In this document: positions 56,906-64,000 of the stretch, one piece after another
Position numbering within the stretch: the stretch's first letter is position 1
Layout of the letters: every line of letters begins with the position of its first letter
DNA from: Paralvinella palmiformis
Taxonomy: Eukaryota > Annelida > Polychaeta > Terebellida > Alvinellidae
Assembly (NCBI GenBank): GCA_025642065.1
Contig: JAODUP010000148.1
Location: 633,001-697,000, forward strand
Direction: 5' to 3'
Length of the DNA stretch: 64,000 nt
Notes under the pieces: model-generated
Seen by the model: the letters and a program-made list of their open reading frames with translations, nothing else
What the model was told of the DNA's origin: nothing
Databases searched by the model: none
Program-made: the position numbers and the translations under genes

Positions 56906-57550
56906 TGGTAAACAGACAATTCCCCAACTCGGACAATTCCCCACTCGGACAATTCCCCACTCGGACAATTCCCCACTTCACGAATTAGTATTTTTTATTA
57001 AACTTTAAACAACAATAATGTTCATTAGTATTGACATATCAAACTGCTTGATTTACTTAAATCTTACACAATGGCCAATGCCCTTAAGTACGTCTGGGAC
57101 AGTCTCCCATCTAACATTCTTTTGGGCGTATTTCTTGGTGTACACATAGCCTTCATGTACTAGCTTCAAACCACCATGTTGGTTTTTTATGATCTCCATG
57201 GTTGAATATATGTGTAGCATGTATTGAGAAATATCTATCTGAGAATAAGTGATGAACCAGGTATACTGGCCTCTTTATAAAGACCCCATCTTGTGTGCAA
57301 CTGGCAATTACATAGAAGCCATCTTGTCATGGCTTCGTGTGCAATTGGAAAATAGTTAGAACCCACCTTGTTGTGGCTTCTTTGTGCACCAAGATCAATA
57401 ATACTCTGATAAACATGTAAAAGACACGTAAAAAAGTAAGAGTGGGGAATTATCCAAAATTATCTTTATGGGGTAGGAAATTGTCCGAGTGGGGAACTGT
57501 CCAGTTGGGAATTGTCTGAGTGGGTAATTGTCCTGGATTCCTATTAAATA
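56898..57550. mobile_element. Small element bounded by inverted 16-bp repeat arrays
   Basis: Left end (56914-56977): about four units of GGACAATTCCCCACTC. Right end (57440-57537): about five diverged units in the complementary orientation (GAGTGGGGAATTGTCC type). The octamer tattaaat occurs just outside both ends (about 56899 and 57542), a possible target duplication. The interior (~460 bp) encodes nothing recognised. Confidence 0.65.
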
Positions 57551-58574
57551 CATTAAAACATATACAGCAATAGCATATGGGACACGATATATTTTAAAAC
57601 AGATAGCACAATAACATGGCACAGAATACAATGTTCATTACGACAGATATACAGAGATATGACATTCGGATACAATAAACATAATATAATACTTATCGTG
57701 TACAGGGATATTAAAAGGCACGTTCCTAGCATGTCCTTGCAACACCGGGGTTTAATAAAATGTTCACTGAATAACAGCATACGTAAAGAATCGACTATAC
57801 CACTGTTGAAAACTTGATCAGGTCTATCATGATCAGATCTAATGATCGCTTTGATACATACCTGAATGTTAGCTTATATTGTAGAAACTTTGAAATGATA
57901 CTGTGATTATTATTTGACATCCAGCCTTTAGTCATGTATAAAGATGGAAGGCCACAACATTCCATATGGGCGCCTTTTGTTACAATTATGGAAATATTTA
58001 CACTAAAGTGCGCGATCATTTCGGCAAAACTTTTAAATTTAAGATGGGATTCTGCTGTAGGATTCTTAAAGGCAGAGTTGAATAAGACTATTCGCTGTTT
58101 AAATGGCCAATATTCACTTTGTGTGCTAAAGAATGATAAATGACATTATTTTGCTATATTCCCAGTATTTGTGTACGAATTGCATTTGGGTCAAATACTG
58201 AGTACAAATTAATGTGTTTGAAATTCTTGAGTAAAGACACTATCGAATAAATGTGTTTAATGATATGCAGTAGGACTGGTACAATTTGCTTATAATGATT
58301 GAGTTTTTTAATACATTTTTGACGATTTTTACAGTAATTTACAGTGTTTTATGGTTATTATAAAAATTACAATGTAATGTAAAAAAATTGGTTTTTACAG
58401 TAAAAAAACCCAACCCTGGCATGAAGTCCACTCAATATTCATTCCATCTTGTGTCTGTTAGTTAATTAGCAAACTGTGATGAGGAATGGGTGATTGCTAA
58501 TATCGAACCAAAATTTAATCTATCTATGTATTTGCCACGAACATAACTGGCTGTTGTCGTCTCTGATTGGTCAG

Positions 58575-58684
58575 ATCGAGTGTCAAGTGTATCTACAGCA
58601 GAAGGAGATGAGAGAGTTCTGTTCAGTACACGGCATATCTGTCACTGGCTTCTGTTCACTCGGAAGTCTGGGATATCTGACAAG
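58575..58684 (+). pseudogene. AKR pseudogene block 5
   Basis: Acceptor gattggtcag, donor ACAAG|gtatgaag in phase 2. It encodes IECQVYLQQKEMREFCSVHG, then ISVTGFCSLGSLGYL. It matches the 'NQVECHPY...L..FC...I.V.AYSPLG' region and has an intact frame. Confidence 0.9.
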
Positions 58685-59054
58685 GTATGAAGACATATTA
58701 TTAAAATAGGTTGTGTGTAATTTTACAATATTGGTCGAAATTTTAGCCCTAAAGGTAGGCCACTCCTTTGAGTATGAAGAACTGGCTCGACCTTGCAGTG
58801 TTGTTAATAATGTTATCGTATATATGTGTTTGGATATCCAGGGCCCACACTGGCTGGCTGGGTTGACCTCCAGGAGCTGCATCCTTCATGGGGCAGCCTC
58901 AAGTAATGACTTTTATATAAATTAGTGACCAGACATAGAATCAATTCCATTTTGTCAGTTCCAATTCCACTCAATTCCATTTGGTAAATTCCACATTCAA
59001 AATGATCAATTCCAATTCCGTTTTTTACCGACTTCTTTTACCGACTACTTTTTA

Positions 59055-59140
59055 CCATGAGTAGGTACTCTGAGTACCTACTCCAAGTACCTACTTGGAA
59101 TACCTACTCAGAGTAGTTTATATTCCAAGTAGGATTGTCA
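59055..59140. repeat. Palindrome cluster
   Basis: GAGTAGGTACTCTGAGTACC continuing TACTC is an almost perfect 25-bp palindrome at 59061-59085. The following 'ccaagtacctacttgg' and 'tacctactcagagtagtt' are further inverted repeats. Confidence 0.85.
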
Positions 59141-59344
59141 TGGGAGAAATGTTTCTGAATTGAAAAATTAAATGGTAAATTAATTGGTAGATTTATTTTT
59201 GTGTGGGAAACTTTTTGATTTGACCCCATGTCTGTTAGTGACATAGACTGGCGATGTCTGTGTTGAAGATTCTTAATTACAATTGAGCTTTGTTGATAAA
59301 CTTAGCTTTATCTGATGGTTGGCTTTTGATCAATTGATTGACAG

Positions 59345-59420
59345 GATATCGAATGATATAGTGTTGAGTGAGCCCACTGTAGTAGAGATGAGTACGCGGT
59401 ACCACAAGTCACCGGCGCAG
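59345..59420 (+). pseudogene. AKR pseudogene block 6
   Basis: Acceptor gattgacag, donor GCAG|gtatgtat, joining block 5 in phase. It encodes ISNDIVLSEPTVVEMSTRYH, then KSPAQ. It corresponds to the helix before the conserved 'ALRW...VIPKS' strand. Confidence 0.88.
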
Positions 59421-59640
59421 GTATGTATGATTGACAGCAGCGTTCGTTGATTATGTGAAACGATGCATGGATATGATTGGCTGCTTTAAAAAGCTATTCA
59501 ATAACGATTTGTTCTCGGCGAAGAAGTGGCCCTCTGACAATCTGTTGTCAATTGATGTATATCAAGTGGTTTATAAACCTGACGTCACCAAGTGATCGCT
59601 GTGATAAATAATATACGCTGTACGTACACTATGTTTTTTT

Positions 59641-59962
59641 GTTGTTCGGGGAGAATGCCTAGGATTTCGCTTATTCAGCACAGCCTCTATGTTGGAGGGG
59701 TTGAGAAATCTCTCCCCCACCACTTACAGGGGAAGAGTACGGAAAGATGGTCACTGGAGTGTCTTACGTCCTCAGGGGATCTTTAACGTCCCCCTTTATT
59801 TTTTTAATAATTCAGTGGAGACGGCAGCGCCATTTAACGTGGTCAGCCGCCCACGATATTGTGAGCCGGGAAATTAATCTCTGGAAAATTTTGACCTTTT
59901 GCTGAGATCGAACCTCTGACCCTTGGCGCCGAGTGCTTAACCGCTAGGCCACCGGAGCTCAC
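59641..59962 (-). mobile_element. tRNA-derived SINE, family A copy (full length)
   Basis: Minus orientation. The head ends gagctccggtggcctagcggttaag, with box A TGGCCTAGCGG and box B GGTTCGATCTC. The body and tail match the 6615 copy, down to 'tgctgaataagcgaaatcctaggcattctcccc'. It is the best preserved copy for defining the family. Confidence 0.88.
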
Positions 59963-60011
59963 TGTAATGTACACTATGTGATGATTTTTTTTAATTATAA
60001 AGACGAGAAGG

Positions 60012-60032
60012 CTCTCTCTCTCTCTCTCTCTC

Positions 60033-60087
<55 letters not shown>
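60012..60087. repeat. (CT)n-(TA)n-(TG)n compound microsatellite
   Basis: Three dinucleotide tracts in series. Confidence 0.92.
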
Positions 60088-60636
60088 TATAAAATTGACT
60101 GATTCAGAACACCAAGACCAAACAAATTCAGTACTTGGACCGATACACTGATAATACATCTCCGTCACTCTTCAGTCTGTGGTGTGTAAAGCCCATTCAC
60201 CTTTTATTCCGGTAGGTGGTAACGCCGACACCCTTTCCATAACATATTATTCAGGTGCATATAGCTTGTGAGTGCACGGAAACGCGGGCCTGTGGATAAT
60301 ATAGAAGCGGATGTCTAAGTATTGTTAGCTGTGTTGACGGTTTTAAACCGGAGTGGTTCCAACAATGAAGGCCAAAATACGGAACTGTCTACAACGTACC
60401 TGTATTGATTTCTCTATTTAATAATGTATTGAAGTGGCATACCCCCAGTATCGAATCTTTGTCGCTCTGCCGGCATATCTGAGGGATGTTTCATCTTTCG
60501 TTTCAGCCTACTACTGTCCGCCCGGGGTTGTTCGGTTCATCGATCTTATCACATGCCCAAATGGCGGGCATGACGCTGGAATCGTGAAGCACGTACCTAT
60601 TCCTGACGGGTTTAAAATGGTGTTTTCCCTTTTCGG

Positions 60637-60721
60637 GTTCTCCTTGCCTTTTTAATGCAAGAGGGAGTAGTTGTGATACCCAAAAATCAGTACCTTAGCC
60701 AGATTAAAGGAGAATATGCAG
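60637..60721 (+). pseudogene. AKR pseudogene block 7 (damaged acceptor)
   Basis: It encodes VLLAFLMQEGVVVIPKNQYL, then SQIKGEYA, the 'LRW..Q.GVVVIPKS' strand that binds the NADP phosphate. The base triplet before it is CGG where CAG is expected, and no GT donor follows at the expected end. Confidence 0.82.
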
Positions 60722-60903
60722 CTGGAGGACTTTTGCCATAATTGACTCTAAAAATAAAGACAACAAACGTCGAAGTGAAGTTTTTTTATTTTCTTCATTT
60801 GCCAGAAGAATGTTTCAGAATAAACTTGAACTGGCCAAGAAGCGGCACATTTCAGATTTCGAGTTAGCGATGATTTAATTTTTGTCACTTATACATATAA
60901 CAG

Positions 60904-60989
60904 TCCGCGTATATGAAACTGGGTGAGGAAGACATGGAGAAACTGAGAAGATTAGATAGAGAATGCTGGTATTACACATTTAAAAAGAT
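60904..60989 (+). pseudogene. AKR pseudogene block 8 (C-terminal helix)
   Basis: Acceptor catataacag, donor AAGAT|gtaagttg. It encodes SAYMKLGEEDMEKLRRLDRE, then CWYYTFKKM, matching the 'FDF.L..EDM..I..LDR..R' helix. The last AKR exon was not found before 64 kb. Confidence 0.85.
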
Positions 60990-61024
60990 GTAAGTTGAAA
61001 TAAGACTATAGAAAATAAACTAAT

Positions 61025-61061
<37 letters not shown>

Positions 61062-61511
61062 TGTTATGTATTTATTTAACCTCTTGAGTTTGGGTTTATA
61101 AATTAAAAACTAAAGCACTTATTTAAAAATCATCAAACAAATCGTTTCCCACGTAAATTAGCTGATCAACAAAGCATGATGTAAACATAATCACATACAC
61201 GAACATAATTATGAAGTTGAGGCAATTTAAATTGTTTCTAAGTCTTCGGCCTTACAGTCAAAAACTGCCCGTGAAAGGCGATCAAAGGAATATTGTAACT
61301 ATAATATTTATTTCAATATTTTATTAGGATTGGGATTGTTTTCTTACGTTGACGATATGTTTCAAACATAGACTGCACGCTATAATTAACACTGGGAGTG
61401 AAGTCTCTTTGTGTTATAAAGTAGACTTTGTCTCTGTTAACTTTGTAAAACGGTTGAAAATTATTAATGAATGTGTTCACTCATGCAATGTCACTTTTAT
61501 GACACTGAAAG

Positions 61512-61598
<87 letters not shown>

Positions 61599-61614
61599 TT
61601 TATATATATATATA
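61512..61614. repeat. (TA)n microsatellite, interrupted
   Basis: Three TA runs separated by ctg and gttttt. Confidence 0.92.
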
Positions 61615-62019
61615 AGTTCCATCAACATAAGTTGTTGATAACAACATGACCCACGACCGTGTCGGGGGGGGGGTGTGGGTGGGTGGAGCACCATATTTAT
61701 GTTTGTCGTATACGCTTAGTCGTTAATAAACATATAGGCCATACACAAATGAACACAGACACAATATACATATATATATATATATATACTGATATACGAT
61801 GCCTTTTTCCAGATTCTACGGCCATCCACCCCATCCCCTTGATGAGTAAATGGCCTCGGGAGCTTCGCCAATTATCGCCAAACGAAATCAACAAATAAAA
61901 CATTAGTGTTTTAATATTCCAACGTGCGCCGAACACGCTTCAGCGTGTACGGGCAAGTATCGGCAAAACACGGCACTGGGCCTTTATTAGACTTGGAACA
62001 TATACGATTACGTTAACAG

Positions 62020-62580
62020 CAACAATAACAACAACAACAACAACAACAAGAGAGGAATATACCGAATAACATTGTTAAGAGCTGGTTGCTATTATTGTAT
62101 CAGCCATCGCTATCCTTCTCGGATAGACTCGGGGGGGGGGGCGGTTCAATCGTGTCGAAAACACAACGCGGACGTCACAGGCAATATAGCCACGATAAAC
62201 GAAGTGGCCACACTCGGATGTGGAGATATGTCGATGTTAGCACGACAGCATACCGGTGGGAGAGCGATGACCTTCTTCTTCGGCGGTTGACGTCTTCTCT
62301 AAACGCGGCTGCCTTCTTCTCTACGTGGCGTGTGGCCGCGACAACTCGCTTCGAGCGGAGAAACAATTCGGAAACGAAACTGCTCGCTTCTGTCGCCGTT
62401 TTGCTTCGCCCAGAGCTACGGAGCTCAAACTGCTATATAATATATAATGCATCATACAGCCTGCCACCGACTACTCCGCTCGCTCGCCAATACACGATCA
62501 TATACGGCCCAGTATTACAGATGACTAGGCCTTTGTCCACGAACCACGATTTAAAATCCAATTACGGATTTCTATGACAC
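62020..62580. other. GC-richer island, unassigned
   Basis: Compared with its AT-rich surroundings, 62120-62420 is GC-richer with frequent CpG. A 163-codon plus-strand frame (62086-62577) spans it but has a low-complexity, arginine-rich translation like no known family. It may be a CpG-rich 5' region of a gene beyond this window or a repeat. Confidence 0.35.
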
Positions 62581-62723
62581 ACCCTCTAAACCTACTGTTA
62601 GAGATCGATATGCGCCTATATCTGTCTACTACCCGCAATTGGAGACTAATATACTCCTATCCACTATCTGCTGCTAGAGAGATTGATATACGCCTATCTG
62701 TGACCTGCTATTATAGACCGATA

Positions 62724-62727
<4 letters not shown>

Positions 62728-62760
<33 letters not shown>
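62728..62760. repeat. (TA)n microsatellite
   Basis: TA run at the left edge of the SINE at 62762. Confidence 0.9.
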
Positions 62761-62761
<1 letters not shown>

Positions 62762-62945
62762 CTTGGGCCTCCATGGTCTAACTAGTAGCGCGATTGGCCA
62801 CATATGTATAGCACCTGGGTTGAAACCTCGGCCAGGCTATGTCAGAAAGGTGTTTCTTCTTTTACTTCGCCTCATTACCTTTGGATGTCGCTCGGCCCAC
62901 TTAGCCTAACTTGTGCACAAAGATGGCCGTAAAACAGCAACGTTT
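62762..62945 (+). mobile_element. SINE family B copy
   Basis: Plus-oriented. The head contains 'tggtctaactagtagcgcg' and 'ggttgaaacctcggcc', followed by 'ttacttcgcctcattacctttggatgtcgctcggcc', with tail 'tggccgtaaaacagcaacg'. Confidence 0.82.
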
Positions 62946-63121
62946 ACGTTTACGACCAGCTATTAGAAACCGATATGCGCCTATCTACGGCCTGCTATTA
63001 CTAAAACCGACTAGCCACCCGTCGTTTACCAATCATCATACGCCTATCTACGATTACCAACCCGTATAAGTCTATCTACGTTCTATTATTACCTGTCTGT
63101 AATTATTAATCGATATACGCC

Positions 63122-63324
63122 TATGCAGGTTCTGGGCGCCGCGGTAGTCTAACGGTAGCGTGTTGGACTACAGATCACTATCACCCGTGTTCGAATCTCG
63201 GCGTGGGCATATCTGACGGTTGTTTCGTTTTTTACTTCGCCTCATTACCTTCGGAGGTCGCTCGGCCTATTTAGCCTGCCTTGCGCACAAAAGTGGCCAT
63301 AAAAACATCAATCATCATCATCCT
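63122..63324 (+). mobile_element. SINE family B copy (best preserved)
   Basis: Head GGCGCCGCGGTAGTCTAACG (box A region) and GTTCGAATCTCGGCGTGGGC (box B). Body 'ttttttacttcgcctcattaccttcggaggtcgctcgg', tail 'agtggccataaaaacatcaatcatcatcatc'. This is the reference copy for the family in this window. Confidence 0.88.
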
Positions 63325-63499
63325 ATGGCAGGTTCTATTATTATCGACGAGCACATGCGATATTTACGATTATCGACCGATATGTACCGATCTAGGTTCT
63401 ACGATCATCAACCAGTATACACGTATCCACGAATACCAAACAACATACGCATATCTACTGGCTATGGTTATTGGCCAATACATCGTAAAAAGTTCATAA

Positions 63500-64000
63500 T
63501 ATCTACGATCAATACACCTCACTCTTTTATGACCTGATCTTGATCAGAGATTATCTCATTCACATGACCTAGTATCGTTCACAGATGACCTACTCTTGTT
63601 GACGTATAATATGTTTTGTTTAGTTATTAACGTTGGTTAGAAAACGAGCGTGTCATTAATGACATTGCACACACACACACACACACACACACTTATGTAT
63701 GAGATAGAAAGTGAGGGTGTGAGCGGGCATAAAAGTACATCCTAGTATTATAACAATATGATCTACACACTGATCCAGAAAATGACCAAATGCGAAGAAA
63801 CAAATCCTGAAGGTGGAATTGAGAGAGGTAACTATGGATTATGTCGCTAACGATGATCCGGATCGTGGGGCGTGTCGTATTTCTTTCATCTTGCCGTTTG
63901 ACGAGTTCAACGTAATCATTAACGAGGAGCTAGGCCCTGAGCGTCGCACTTTCCTAAGAAGGACCCCCCCCACACACACACACCCTCATCGTCATATATG
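63500..64000. other. No recognised feature
   Basis: (CA)n at 63668-63692 and a short (C)n(CA)n at 63964-63982. No gene or repeat family was recognised. Confidence 0.4.

Larger units (their letters stand above)
56091..58426. mobile_element. hAT-like transposon with 8-bp target duplication, 2.3 kb
   Basis: The left tip CAGGGTTGGCAGGTTTTTA starts at 56099. The right tip, ending in CCAACCCTG at 58418, is its complement. The flanks gcgtgaag (56091-56098) and gcatgaag (58419-58426) match at 7 of 8 positions, the target-duplication length of hAT elements. No transposase frame is seen inside, so it is non-autonomous or has been overwritten by nested insertions. It lies in an intron of the AKR pseudogene. 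Confidence 0.82.
51332..60989 (+). pseudogene. Aldo-keto reductase pseudogene (unprocessed, intron-bearing)
   Basis: Exon-like blocks in order: 51332-51412, 52214-52333, 52451-52533, 54573-54676, 58575-58684, 59345-59420, ~60637-60721 and 60904-60989. Their translations follow the aldo-keto reductase barrel: MPVFGLGTM; LIRRCLQKCLSQLQLS-stop-VDLYLIDAP; LYPKD; GVSNFNVKQLEKIV; IECQVYLQQKEMREFC; SEPTVVEMSTRYHKSPAQ; QEGVVVIPK; GEEDMEKLRRLDRECW. These enzymes reduce carbonyls with NADPH. The exon(s) with the catalytic Asp, Tyr and Lys are missing between the first and second blocks, where a minisatellite lies. There is a TAA in block 2, frameshifts in blocks 3 and 4, and a CGG instead of CAG at the block 7 acceptor. 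Retained introns show it is not a retrocopy. Confidence 0.88.
62580..63490. repeat. Degenerate tandem repeat split by two SINEs
   Basis: Motifs GATATACGCCTATCTACG and CTGCTATTA recur every ~45-60 bp with heavy divergence from 62600 to 62730, 62955 to 63130 and, weakly, 63325 to 63470. Family B SINEs occupy 62762-62945 and 63122-63322. Confidence 0.65.

Noticed and set aside
62086..62577. 163-codon frame in a GC-richer segment
   Set aside because: Arginine/serine-rich composition without family resemblance or clear initiation context; kept only as an unassigned island.
63122..63200. Functional tRNA gene
   Set aside because: Box A and B are good, but the acceptor stem does not close and the sequence continues into the repeated SINE body.

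Overview
This is a non-coding-rich, intron-rich animal genomic window of about 64 kb with no prokaryotic features. Dense (TA)n, (CA)n and (GA)n microsatellites, tRNA-derived SINEs, and hAT, pogo/Tigger, Helitron, Ty3/gypsy and LINE remnants suggest an invertebrate, plausibly a mollusc. The species assignment is inference and weak.

The core of the window (13.7-40.3 kb, minus strand) holds two head-to-tail paralogous genes with an Arb2 domain (FAM172A/ARB2A-like, alpha/beta-hydrolase fold). I reconstructed both by hand from GT-AG splice sites, reading-phase continuity and mutual similarity. The upstream gene (B, 10 exons, 31321-40343) gives an unbroken 361-residue frame. The downstream gene (A, 10 exons, 13701-26585) gives an unbroken 653-residue frame. 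Gene A lacks the first four exons of gene B and instead begins with about 419 residues of polar, probably disordered sequence. Exons 7, 8 and 9 have identical lengths in the two genes (120, 108 and 82 bp), so the duplication kept the intron positions. At the site where vertebrate FAM172A has a serine nucleophile-elbow motif, both copies have lost that serine.

A Ty3/gypsy element (19364-24594, plus strand, ~96% identical LTR segments, several stops) sits in intron 3 of gene A. The introns of gene B hold a degraded LINE, SINEs, a 47-50 bp minisatellite, a (CATA)n tract abutting a splice donor, and a 450-bp polypurine tract.

From 51.3 to 61.0 kb, on the plus strand, lies an intron-bearing aldo-keto reductase pseudogene with a stop codon, several frameshifts, a damaged splice acceptor and missing catalytic exons. 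One of its introns carries a 2.3-kb hAT element (56099-58418) with an 8-bp target duplication, which itself contains a SINE and a small element bounded by inverted arrays of a 16-bp unit.

The flanks are repeat graveyards. 0-13.5 kb holds a Tigger fragment, two hAT fossils, SINEs and three LINE pieces; 43.8-46.1 kb holds a second, decayed gypsy element split by a LINE 3' end; 46-51 kb is mostly microsatellite; 62.6-63.5 kb holds a degenerate tandem repeat split by two SINEs. No rRNA, CRISPR or convincing functional tRNA was seen.
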